Assembly: GCA_017450965.1 (NCBI GenBank) | Contig: JAFSSQ010000061.1 | Coordinates: forward strand, 1-64,000 | DNA from: Clostridia bacterium | GTDB lineage: Bacteria > Bacillota > Clostridia > Oscillospirales > CAG-272 | Direction: 5' to 3' | Length of the DNA stretch: 64,000 nucleotides | Part shown: piece by piece, positions 17,465 through 25,204 of the stretch | How the letters are laid out: every line of letters begins with the position of its first letter | Position numbering within the stretch: position 1 is the stretch's first letter | Translations under genes and position numbers: made by a program | Notes under the pieces: generated by a model | What the model saw: only the letters and a program-made list of their open reading frames with translations | The model's database searches: none | Told to the model about the DNA's origin: nothing

Positions 17465-19042
17465 TTATTTTGCGGAGGGAACGGGCTGGTAGGTGACGGT
17501 GGGGCCGCAGATGCAGGCGATATCCGCGCCGCCGTCCGGGTCCGGACGGAACTCCAGCCGGTCGAGATAAAGCGGGCGGGGATTGACTTTGCTTGTCGAC
17601 TGATGCGCGTGATAGAGAACGAACAGCTCGGTCCCGTCGGGGGAGGGGACGATAAAGGTGCAGCCGGGACCGTTTACGAGCGAGGTGGCGGAGAGGATGG
17701 GATTGTTTTTGTACTTTGTGAAGGGACCGAGGGGCGACTTACTGACGGCGTACCCTTCGCCGTAGGAGGTGGCAAAATGACTGCCGGCGTAGAAGAGATA
17801 GTAATACCCGTTGTGGAAGATCACGTTCGCCCGTTCGCAGACGCGGCCGGAATAGCCGTTTTCCTCCTTCTTTTCCCACGCCTCCGTCGGATAGACGAGA
17901 CGCGTGATCGTGGCGGGATCGATCGAAGCGACGCCCCCGTCAAAGGTGATCTCGGCGCCGTAGATCAGATTGCCGTAGGCGCGCTCCGTCGTATACCAGT
18001 AAAGATACTCTTTGCCGGAGACCGGATCCCGGAAGGGAAAGGCGCCGGCGCTCCCCTTGGCGCAGTAAGTTTCGTTCAGCGTCGTCTGCTTTGTCTGCGC
18101 GTAGGGGCCCGTTACCTTGTCGGAGGTGGCGACACAGATGAGAAGCTCGCTGTCGCTTCCGGTTTTGTAGGTGGTATAGAACATATAGAAGATCCCGTCT
18201 TTTTCATAAAGGGTGGGACCCCCGAAATACTTATGCCCGTAGAGCTTGGAAGAATCCGCCACGGCGCCGATGCTGCGGTAGCGGATCAGATCGGTCGTTT
18301 CCCGGCAGGAAAAGGAACCGGTCGAAAAAACGTAATAGACCCCGCCGTAATAAAAGGCGGTCGGGTCCGCGGCGTCGGACAGCAGCGGGTTGCGGTAAAG
18401 ATCGCCCTCCGGCGCGGCGTACTCCCCGAGCGTCCAGCTGCAAAAGGCCGTTTTGCTGCTGCCGTAGCAGGAAAGCGCGAGATACCGCTCTGCGGCGCGC
18501 GCGCAGCGGACGTTGATCAGCGGGCCGGTCTCGGCCGGATCCTTCTCGCCTCCGGTGCAGTAGACGGAGATCGCCGTGCTCTGCGCCGTCAGGAGGACGG
18601 ACGCTTCTTTGCCGAAAACGGCGTCGTGGGAGGCGAGAAGGGTTTGCCCTCCGTTTTGCTCGGAATAGAGGGAGACGCGGCCGTTCTTTGCGTCGATCCG
18701 GAGGAGGAGCGCGGAGGAAAATCCGCCGTCCTCCGTCTTTACTCCGTCAAAATAGAGCCCCAGCACCGATCTGGCGTCAAAGGAAGCGGTAAACGAGAGA
18801 AAAAAGTCCTTCGGGTGCTCCTCCCGCGAGAAAAGGAGCGCAGAAAAATCGTTGTCTTTTTGCATGATCGCGCCCTCGCTTTCGGTAAAATGTTCGTTAT
18901 CCTCCCAGAAGGACGCGGGGATCGGCTCGGTCGCGCCGTCCGGCGGGCTCGTACCCTCCGGCGTCCCGTTTGCGCAGGACGGAAGGAAAAGAAAAGAGAA
19001 AGAGAGGAGGAGCGCGGCGGTTCGTTTCAAAAAAACGGTCAT
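17465..19042 (-). CDS. GH43-like glycoside hydrolase lipoprotein
   Basis: This is an exported lipoprotein of 525 residues with lipobox FLPSC and probable lipid anchor at Cys23 after MTVFLKR. Residues about 40-200 form a beta-sandwich-like region. A five-bladed propeller of the GH43/GH32 clan follows from about residue 210, opening with LLSDAADPTAFYYGGVYYVFSTG, where the Asp of DPT matches the catalytic base position, and later blades such as GGPTLYEKDGIFYMFYTT and NGYYYLFYAGSHFAT. The family cleaves arabinose- or xylose-containing glycans; the substrate is not readable. The start at 19042 has GAAAGGAAG before it; an upstream in-frame ATG at 19108 lies inside the promoter. Confidence 0.8.
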   Translation of the reverse strand: MTVFLKRTAALLLSFSFLFLPSCANGTPEGTSPPDGATEPIPASFWEDNEHFTESEGAIMQKDNDFSALLFSREEHPKDFFLSFTASFDARSVLGLYFDGVKTEDGGFSSALLLRIDAKNGRVSLYSEQNGGQTLLASHDAVFGKEASVLLTAQSTAISVYCTGGEKDPAETGPLINVRCARAAERYLALSCYGSSKTAFCSWTLGEYAAPEGDLYRNPLLSDAADPTAFYYGGVYYVFSTGSFSCRETTDLIRYRSIGAVADSSKLYGHKYFGGPTLYEKDGIFYMFYTTYKTGSDSELLICVATSDKVTGPYAQTKQTTLNETYCAKGSAGAFPFRDPVSGKEYLYWYTTERAYGNLIYGAEITFDGGVASIDPATITRLVYPTEAWEKKEENGYSGRVCERANVIFHNGYYYLFYAGSHFATSYGEGYAVSKSPLGPFTKYKNNPILSATSLVNGPGCTFIVPSPDGTELFVLYHAHQSTSKVNPRPLYLDRLEFRPDPDGGADIACICGPTVTYQPVPSAK

Positions 19043-19096
19043 AGCCAGTCTTCCTTTCAGAGGCGGTTTCGGATCCCAACCGGGATTTTCTCCTTT

Positions 19097-19125
19097 ATTA
19101 TAGCGCAAAGCGTTTCGTTTGTAAA
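19097..19125 (-). promoter_or_regulatory. promoter of the GH43-like gene
   Basis: On the minus strand TTTACA (19125-19120) and TATAAT (19102-19097) have a 17-base spacer. This confirms 19042 rather than 19108 as the start codon. Confidence 0.8.
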
Positions 19126-19179
19126 GGATTTAGTCTGATTTGACGTGTCGGTTTTGCGGAAAAAAGTTTTTCGCCCCCC

Positions 19180-19206
19180 TTGACAAAGAGAGAAAAACGG
19201 TATAAT
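19180..19206 (+). promoter_or_regulatory. promoter of the arsR-P1B ATPase operon
   Basis: TTGACA (19180-19185) and TATAAT (19201-19206) are separated by only 15 bases; a second reading, TAATAT at 19203-19208, gives 17. Short spacers are typical of promoters activated by twisting regulators (MerR), but an ArsR repressor is encoded here. Confidence 0.75.
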
Positions 19207-19226
19207 ATATGAATAGCAATTCAAAT
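19207..19226 (+). promoter_or_regulatory. candidate ArsR/SmtB operator
   Basis: The inverted repeat ATATGAAT-AGCA-ATTCAAAT (seven of eight bases paired) starts right after the -10 box and covers the transcription start. TGAA...TTCA cores of this kind are the known binding sites of SmtB/CzrA-type repressors. Confidence 0.75.
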
Positions 19227-19259
19227 GAATGACCATACATACAAAAAACGGAGGCTCTG

Positions 19260-19610
19260 ATGAAACATTCTCACGAAAAGGAAAGGGAAGTGATCGAACG
19301 TCTGCCGCGGGACGAGGTCCTCGCCCATCTCGGTGACTTTTTTTCCGTGATCGGCGACTCGACGCGGATCAAGATCCTCTTTTCACTCTCCGACTCCGAG
19401 CTTTGTGTCGGCGCGATCTGCGAGATCCTCAACATGGAGCAGTCCGCGATCTCCCATCAGCTCAAGGTGCTGAAAAACGCGGATCTGATCCGCTGCCGCC
19501 GGGAAGGGCGGACCGTGATCTATTCGCTCTCCGACGGGCACGTGGAGGAGATCCTCCGCTCGGCCTATGAACATATCAGCGAGGAGGCGACAAAGCATGG
19601 AACGCGATGA
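19260..19610 (+). CDS. ArsR/SmtB-family metal-responsive repressor
   Basis: This 116-residue winged-helix repressor has the recognition helix segment MEQSAISHQLKVLKNADLI. In the last helix Asp92, His94, His105 and Glu108 reproduce the spacing of the zinc-sensing alpha-5 site of SmtB (D104, H106, H117, E120). A Cys49/Cys54 pair (ELCVGAIC) lies where CadC has its alpha-3 thiol site, but with different spacing. It should dissociate from the operator at 19207-19226 when zinc (or cadmium/cobalt) is high. The gene overlaps the metal-exporting ATPase by 14 bases. Confidence 0.9.
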   Translation: MKHSHEKEREVIERLPRDEVLAHLGDFFSVIGDSTRIKILFSLSDSELCVGAICEILNMEQSAISHQLKVLKNADLIRCRREGRTVIYSLSDGHVEEILRSAYEHISEEATKHGTR

Positions 19611-21510
19611 GAAGAAGATCCCCGCGGAGCGGGACGTTGAGAAAAGCGAAGAACGGGAGAGCCTTGCGCCCGCGCTGATCCGGATCGGCGCCGGCGCTCT
19701 GTTGCTGACCGTCGGGCTCTTGTTCGGCGGGACCGCCGGAGCGATCCTCTCCGTCGCCGCCTTTCTCCTTTGCGGGTATGAAACGGCGATCGGCGCCGTG
19801 CGCGAGATCGCCGAGGGGCATTTCTTTACCGAAGAACTTTTGATGACGGTCGCGGGGATCGCCGCGATCGTGATCGGCGAATATCCCGAGGCGGCGTCCG
19901 TGATGATCCTTTACTCGCTCGGCGAGGTGCTGGAGGAGGCGGCGGAGGGCCGGACGGAGCGCTCCGTCCGGGCGCTCGGAGAGATGAAGCCCGATACCGT
20001 TACCGTCCTGCGCGGCGGGCGGGAGTATACCGTCCGGCCGGAGGAGGTCGCGTGCGGGGAGACGGTTTTCGTCCGCCCCGGCGAGCGGATCGCGCTCGAC
20101 GGTGTGATCACGGAAGGGAAGACTTCTCTCTCCACGGCGGCGCTCACGGGCGAGTCGAAACCGCGCGACGTCGGAGAAGGGGATGAGGTCCTCGGCGGGA
20201 GCGTGAATCTCAGCGGCGCCGTCCGAATCCGCACGACCGCGGCGTACGGGGAGAGCACGGTCGCGCGGATCCTGCGCCTGATGGAGAAGTCCGCGGAGAG
20301 AAAGTCCGGCTTTGAGCGCACGGTCGACCGTTTTGCCGCGATCTACACGCCGGTCGTGTTTTTCGGGGCGCTCTTTCTCGCCGCCGTCCCGCCGCTTTTC
20401 GGCGCCGACTTCCGGACGTGGCTTTACCGCGGGCTGGTCTTTCTTGTTGCATCCTGTCCCTGCGCCTTCGTGATCTCGGTGCCTCTGACCTTTTTTGCGG
20501 GGATCGGCGGCGCCTCAAAGCGGGGGATCCTGATCAAGGGCGCCTCGGCGCTTGAGATCCTTGACAAAGCGGAAACGGCGGTCTTCGATAAAACGGGAAC
20601 GCTGACGGAAGGGTGCTTCTGCGTGACGGCGGTCCATCCCTCCGAGGGAACGGAGGAAGAGCTGCTTTCCACGGCGGCTCTCGCGGAAAGCGCAAGTCTC
20701 CATCCGATCGCGGAATCGGTCGTGAAGGCGGCGGGCGGCGCCCCCGATCTCAGCCGGATCAGCGGCGCGGAGGAACTGCCCGGGCTCGGCGCCCGCGCCG
20801 TGATCGACGGCGCCAGCGTCTGCGTCGGCAACGAAAAACTGATGCGCGAAGCGGGAGCGGAGATCGCCGGATGCCGTCACGACTGCACAACGGTCCATCT
20901 CTCCCGGGATGGGAAGTATATCGGCCATATCCTGATTTCCGATCAAGTGAAGAATAACGCCAAGGAAGCGATCGCGCGTCTGCGCCGGCTCGGCGTGCGC
21001 CGGACCGTGATGCTGACGGGAGACAGCGAGGCGATCGCCCGCGCCGTCGGCGAGGAGCTCGGGATCGACGAGGTCCGCGCGGGGCTGTTGCCGGAGGATA
21101 AAGCCGGCGCGATGCGGGATCTCCTCGCAGCAAAAAGCAAGGGAAAAAGCGTTCTCTTTGCGGGCGACGGGATGAACGACGCCCCGGTCCTGAAGCTCTG
21201 CGACGTTGGGATCGCGATGGGCGGGATCGGCAGCGACGCTGCGATCGAAGCCGCCGACGTCGTGATCTGCGACGACAAGCCGACAAAAATCGCCGAGGCG
21301 GTAGGCCACGCCCGCAAGACGATGCGGATCGTAAAGGAAAACATCGCGCTCGCTCTCGCCGTCAAGCTCGGCGTTCTCCTTCTGGGGGCGCTCGGCTTTG
21401 CCGGAATGTGGGCGGCGGTCGCCGCCGACGTCGGCGGGACGCTCGTCTGCATCCTCAACGCGATGCGCGCGCTGGCGCCGGGGCGCGAAGAGGCGCGCTT
21501 TCTCTCTTGA
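19597..21510 (+). CDS. zinc/cadmium-type P1B ATPase
   Basis: This heavy-metal exporter of 637 residues has the phosphatase loop TGES (184-187), metal-binding CPC in the sixth membrane helix (287-289), phosphorylation motif DKTGT (331-335), the SLHP motif and the hinge GDGMNDAP. A Lys in the penultimate helix and DVGG in the last one match the P1B-2 (Zn/Cd/Pb) subgroup. The usual N-terminal HMA domain with CxxC is missing; residues 1-22 are a short charged tail. The start at 19597 lies inside the repressor gene, behind GAGGAGG, so the two are coupled. The final codons overlap the -35 box of the next promoter. Confidence 0.93.
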   Translation: MERDEKKIPAERDVEKSEERESLAPALIRIGAGALLLTVGLLFGGTAGAILSVAAFLLCGYETAIGAVREIAEGHFFTEELLMTVAGIAAIVIGEYPEAASVMILYSLGEVLEEAAEGRTERSVRALGEMKPDTVTVLRGGREYTVRPEEVACGETVFVRPGERIALDGVITEGKTSLSTAALTGESKPRDVGEGDEVLGGSVNLSGAVRIRTTAAYGESTVARILRLMEKSAERKSGFERTVDRFAAIYTPVVFFGALFLAAVPPLFGADFRTWLYRGLVFLVASCPCAFVISVPLTFFAGIGGASKRGILIKGASALEILDKAETAVFDKTGTLTEGCFCVTAVHPSEGTEEELLSTAALAESASLHPIAESVVKAAGGAPDLSRISGAEELPGLGARAVIDGASVCVGNEKLMREAGAEIAGCRHDCTTVHLSRDGKYIGHILISDQVKNNAKEAIARLRRLGVRRTVMLTGDSEAIARAVGEELGIDEVRAGLLPEDKAGAMRDLLAAKSKGKSVLFAGDGMNDAPVLKLCDVGIAMGGIGSDAAIEAADVVICDDKPTKIAEAVGHARKTMRIVKENIALALAVKLGVLLLGALGFAGMWAAVAADVGGTLVCILNAMRALAPGREEARFLS

Positions 21511-21535
21511 CATCGCCGTTTTTTCTCCGTATAAT
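21507..21535 (+). promoter_or_regulatory. promoter of the metallophosphoesterase gene
   Basis: A perfect TTGACA (21507-21512) and TATAAT (21530-21535) have a 17-base spacer. The -35 box includes the stop codon (21508-21510) of the upstream ATPase gene. Confidence 0.93.
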
Positions 21536-21563
21536 GAATTTGTAATTTTTGACGGAGGACAAG

Positions 21564-23333
21564 ATGAAAAAAGCGCTGGCGTTTTTCTTTGCCTTGACCC
21601 TTTTCCTTTCCGGGGCGTTTTCCGGGTTTGCCGCCGAGGCGAAAAAGGGATTTTTGTTCCCGTCAAACTGCGTGTATCAGATCGACAAAATGCCGGATCG
21701 GACGCCGAACACGATGGAGGCGGAGATCCTGTTTTCCCGCGGCTTTTCCGCAAGTACCCGGGGCGGCGTTCTGATCGGGACCTATTCCGGAGAAAACTGT
21801 CTCAACTTTGAGATCGCCAAGTCCGGGCATCCCCGTATCTACTGGGTCGGGGACGATCTGGAGGTTCACGACTGTGTTTTCGACAAAGTCGACGTACTGA
21901 CCGGGATCTGGATCCGGCTTGCTCTTGTCCGCGATACGGAAAAAAAGGAAGCGCGCTGTTATCTCAACGGGAAGCTCGCCCAGACCCTTTCCTTTGAAGA
22001 CGAGACGGACGGAACGATCAAACTCGGGCATTTTGTGCTCGGGGGCGATATGCGGTCCGGCAACACGGTGTACTTCCGGGGAACGATGCGCTCGCTCGCC
22101 CTTTGGGAGGGCGTCCGTGAGGAGAAGGACCTCTCGCGGGAAGAACTCGCTTTTTCCGGAGACGAAATGATGTTTTTTGATCTCTCCGACATGGAGGAGC
22201 GGGAGCCGAAGCTCATTCCCGACCGGACCGGGCACGGCTATGACGCCGCGCACGATACTTTCTGGATCTCCGGGGCTGAGGAGCCGACGGGGTATTCCCA
22301 TTCGATTGCCGTGATCGGCGATACGCAGGTCGTGACGGAGAGCTATCCGAAAAATCTGACCAAGATTTACGATTGGCTCCTTGCGAACCGGGAAAGCCGG
22401 AAGATCAGCTTTGTGATCGGGCTCGGCGACATCACCAACCACAGCACCGACGAAGAGTGGAGCGCGGCGAGGGAAAGCATTTTCAAGCTGAGCGGCCAGA
22501 TCCCCTACATTCTCTGCCGGGGCAACCACGATACGAACGCCACGTTTACCAAGGCGTTCGGCGGCACCGAATACCAGAAGCAGCTTTGCGGCACGTTCAG
22601 CGTGCTCGGCAACGCTTTTCAGCTCTTAAGCGCCGGAGGGACGGACTATCTGATCATCACGCTGGATTACGGGCCGACTGATTCCGCACTCACGTGGGCT
22701 TCCCGCCTGATTGAAAAATATCCGGACCGCAAGGTCATCATCGCCACGCATGGCTATCTCACCTACGACGAGCGGCATCTCGATTACGACGACAAGTTCA
22801 CGCCGAACAAGGAGCCGAACGGGACCCGCAACAACGGCGAGGAGATCTGGGAGAAGCTCGTCTCCAAACATGAGCAGATCTTTCTCGTCCTGTGCGGACA
22901 CATTACCTCCAACCGCGTCGTAACGGTCCGGAGGACGGGGAAAAACGGCAATCTCGTGACCGAGATCCTCAGCGACGGACAAGGGGTGGACGCCGTCGTC
23001 CAAAACGGCGCGGGGCTGATCACGATGCTCTACTTTGCCGAGGACGGATCGCGCATCGACGTCCGGTATTATTCGGCGATCCGGAACCGGTATTATATGA
23101 GCGGAAATCAATATGCGATCTCGCTTTCCGCGGATCCGAAGCCGACGGAAACGGGCGCGGCGAACGGGGAAGCTCCCAACGAGGCGGACGGCGGATCTCC
23201 CGCGGTCACGGAAACGCCGGATGAGCCTCGCGCCGCGGAAGGGAACGGGACGGTCCTGCTCGCCGCCGGGATCTCCTGCACCGTCCTTGCCGCCGTGTTC
23301 GCCGTTTTTCTGATCCGAAAAAAGAAAAACTGA
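21564..23333 (+). CDS. surface-anchored calcineurin-like metallophosphoesterase with LamG-like domain
   Basis: This 589-residue exported protein has a signal peptide (MKKALAFFFALTLFLSGAFSGFAA), a concanavalin/LamG-like domain (about 28-205), a calcineurin-like phosphoesterase domain (about 245-505), a Glu/Pro/Thr-rich stalk and a final membrane helix ending in RKKKN. The two-metal site is visible: GDTQ, GLGDITNHS, CRGNHDT, THGYLTYD and LCGHITSNR. It should hydrolyse a phosphoester outside the cell; the substrate is unknown. The ATG at 21564 has GGAGGA before it; an upstream in-frame ATG at 21549 has none. A PHP phosphoesterase gene follows after 56 bases. Confidence 0.88.
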   Translation: MKKALAFFFALTLFLSGAFSGFAAEAKKGFLFPSNCVYQIDKMPDRTPNTMEAEILFSRGFSASTRGGVLIGTYSGENCLNFEIAKSGHPRIYWVGDDLEVHDCVFDKVDVLTGIWIRLALVRDTEKKEARCYLNGKLAQTLSFEDETDGTIKLGHFVLGGDMRSGNTVYFRGTMRSLALWEGVREEKDLSREELAFSGDEMMFFDLSDMEEREPKLIPDRTGHGYDAAHDTFWISGAEEPTGYSHSIAVIGDTQVVTESYPKNLTKIYDWLLANRESRKISFVIGLGDITNHSTDEEWSAARESIFKLSGQIPYILCRGNHDTNATFTKAFGGTEYQKQLCGTFSVLGNAFQLLSAGGTDYLIITLDYGPTDSALTWASRLIEKYPDRKVIIATHGYLTYDERHLDYDDKFTPNKEPNGTRNNGEEIWEKLVSKHEQIFLVLCGHITSNRVVTVRRTGKNGNLVTEILSDGQGVDAVVQNGAGLITMLYFAEDGSRIDVRYYSAIRNRYYMSGNQYAISLSADPKPTETGAANGEAPNEADGGSPAVTETPDEPRAAEGNGTVLLAAGISCTVLAAVFAVFLIRKKKN

Positions 23334-23389
23334 AAACCGGATACGCTCCGGATAAAAAAGGCTGTTTGCCGGCCGGGAAGGAAATCTCT

Positions 23390-24415
23390 ATGAAACAGTA
23401 TCTGCTTCCGGAAACAGGGCAATTCTACAAAGCGAACCTCCATTGCCACACGACCGTTTCGGACGGGAAACTGACGCCGGAACAGGTGAAGGAGGCGTAC
23501 AAGGCGCACGGCTATTCCGTCGTGGCGTATACCGACCACGACGTGATGATCCCGCACGACGATCTGAACGACGAGGGGTTTCTTGCTCTCCACGGCTACG
23601 AGATCGAGTGCAGCCAGTGGGACGTGATGCCGACGAAAGCGCGCAAGACCTGTCATCTTTGCCTGATTGCAAAGGATCCCGACAAGCCGGAGCAGGTCTG
23701 CTGGCACAGGGCCAAATACATGATCGGGCACGGCGCCGAGTACCGCGATCAGGTCAAATTCGACGAATCCCAGCCGGATTTTGAGCGGGCGTATACGCCG
23801 GAAAAGATCAACGAGATCATCAAAACCGCGAAGGAGCACGGCTTTTTCGTGACCTACAACCACCCCGTCTGGTCGCTTGAGAGTTATCCCGAATATATCA
23901 GCTACGAGGGGATGGACGCGATGGAGATCTGCAATTACTCCTGCTTTGTGTCCGGCTATACGGAATATAACGGCAAGATCTACGACGATATGCTGCGGGC
24001 GGGGAAGAGGATCGCCTGCGTCGGCGCGGACGACAATCACAACTCCCGCCCGTTTACCAGCAGACGGGTCGATTCATGCGGCGCGTTTGTGATGATCAAA
24101 GCGGAAAAACTTGACTACCGCGCGATCACGTCCGCGTTGGAGGAAAAAGATTTTTACGCTTCTCAGGGACCGGAGATCCGCTCGCTCTGGTTTGAAGACG
24201 GCCGTCTTTGCGTGAGAAGCTCCGCCGCGGAACGGATCGTGATGACGACCGGGACCCGCAAGCTCCGCTCGGTCATGCGCGAGGCGGGGCAGACGCTTAA
24301 GAGCGCTTCCTTTGAAGTGGATCCCGAAGACGTTTACGTCCGGATCACGGTCGAGGACAAATACGGAAAAAAAGCGGACAGCCGCGCGTATTTTATCGAC
24401 GAGCTTGCCTTTTGA
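23390..24415 (+). CDS. PHP-domain metal-dependent phosphoesterase
   Basis: This 341-residue cytosolic protein has the PHP hydrolase motifs: NLHCHTTVSDG (first metal pair), YTDHD, HGYEIEC, YNHPVW and VGADDNH, which together ligate up to three metals. Family members hydrolyse nucleoside or small-molecule phosphoesters. The gene follows the metallophosphoesterase on the same strand and probably shares its transcript, pointing to a shared phosphoester substrate, but none can be named. The start at 23390 follows GGGAAGGA; an earlier in-frame ATG at 23366 has no site. A strong terminator follows. Confidence 0.88.
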   Translation: MKQYLLPETGQFYKANLHCHTTVSDGKLTPEQVKEAYKAHGYSVVAYTDHDVMIPHDDLNDEGFLALHGYEIECSQWDVMPTKARKTCHLCLIAKDPDKPEQVCWHRAKYMIGHGAEYRDQVKFDESQPDFERAYTPEKINEIIKTAKEHGFFVTYNHPVWSLESYPEYISYEGMDAMEICNYSCFVSGYTEYNGKIYDDMLRAGKRIACVGADDNHNSRPFTSRRVDSCGAFVMIKAEKLDYRAITSALEEKDFYASQGPEIRSLWFEDGRLCVRSSAAERIVMTTGTRKLRSVMREAGQTLKSASFEVDPEDVYVRITVEDKYGKKADSRAYFIDELAF

Positions 24416-24418
24416 ACG

Positions 24419-24456
24419 AAAAAAGATCGCGCCGCGGCGGCGGCGCGATCTTTTTT
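24419..24456. terminator. bidirectional terminator between PHP and yebC genes
   Basis: A 16-pair stem (AAAAAAGATCGCGCCG and complement, loop CGGCGG) flanked by A- and T-runs lies between convergent genes. Confidence 0.92.
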
Positions 24457-24458
24457 TG

Positions 24459-25193
24459 CTATTCTTCGTCGCAGTTTTCCCAGTTGTGGAAAACGTCCTG
24501 CACGTCGTCGTTGTCTTCCAGCATCTCGAGAAGGGTCTGCATATTTTTGATATCGTCCTCTTTTTCCAGCGTGACGAAGACGGAAGGGACCTTATCGTGA
24601 TCGGCGGAGGCGATCTTGTAGCCGGCCGCTTCCAAGGCGTCCCGCACGGTGTAGAGGTCGCCGAACTCGGTGGTGATCTGGAAGGAGCCTTCCTGATACT
24701 CCACGTCGCTCGCACCCGCTTCCAGCGCTGTTTCCATCAGTTTGTCCTCGTCGGGGACATCCTCCTCCGCGATGAGGATCACGCCCTGATCGGAGAAGAG
24801 GTAGGAGACGCAGCCGTTGGTTCCGAGGTTGCCGCCGAACTTGTCAAAATAATGGCGGATCTCCGGGCCGGTGCGGTTTTTGTTGTCGGTCGCGGTGGTC
24901 ACGATCAGCGCGACGCCGCCGGGGCCGTACCCCTCGTAGGTGATCTCGTCGTAGACGATGCTGTTATCGCCGGAAAACTTCTTCAGGATCCGCTCGATAT
25001 TGTCGTTCGGGACGTTGTTCGCTTTTGCTTTGGCGATCAGCTCGCGCAGTTTTCCGTTGGAGGCGGGATCGGCGCCGCCCTCGCGGATGGCGATGGACAT
25101 TTCCTTCCCGATCTTGGTGAAGATCTTGGCGCGCTGCGCGTCGGTCTTCTCCTTTTTGTGCATGATATTTTTCCATTTGCTGTGTCCGGACAT
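24459..25193 (-). CDS. yebC: YebC/PmpR-family DNA- and ribosome-associated protein
   Basis: The 244-residue protein begins MSGHSKWKNIMHKKEKTDAQ, the diagnostic opening of the YebC/PmpR family, and continues with GPGGVALIV and an acidic C-terminus. Members act as transcription regulators or, as shown for some, as translation factors relieving ribosome stalling. It starts 11 bases after the argS stop, so it is in one operon with it. This is the only intact gene I found in the window that ends in TAG, which matters for judging the interrupted clpE gene at 37637. Confidence 0.95.
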   Translation of the reverse strand: MSGHSKWKNIMHKKEKTDAQRAKIFTKIGKEMSIAIREGGADPASNGKLRELIAKAKANNVPNDNIERILKKFSGDNSIVYDEITYEGYGPGGVALIVTTATDNKNRTGPEIRHYFDKFGGNLGTNGCVSYLFSDQGVILIAEEDVPDEDKLMETALEAGASDVEYQEGSFQITTEFGDLYTVRDALEAAGYKIASADHDKVPSVFVTLEKEDDIKNMQTLLEMLEDNDDVQDVFHNWENCDEE

Positions 25194-25204
25194 GATAATA
25201 CCTC

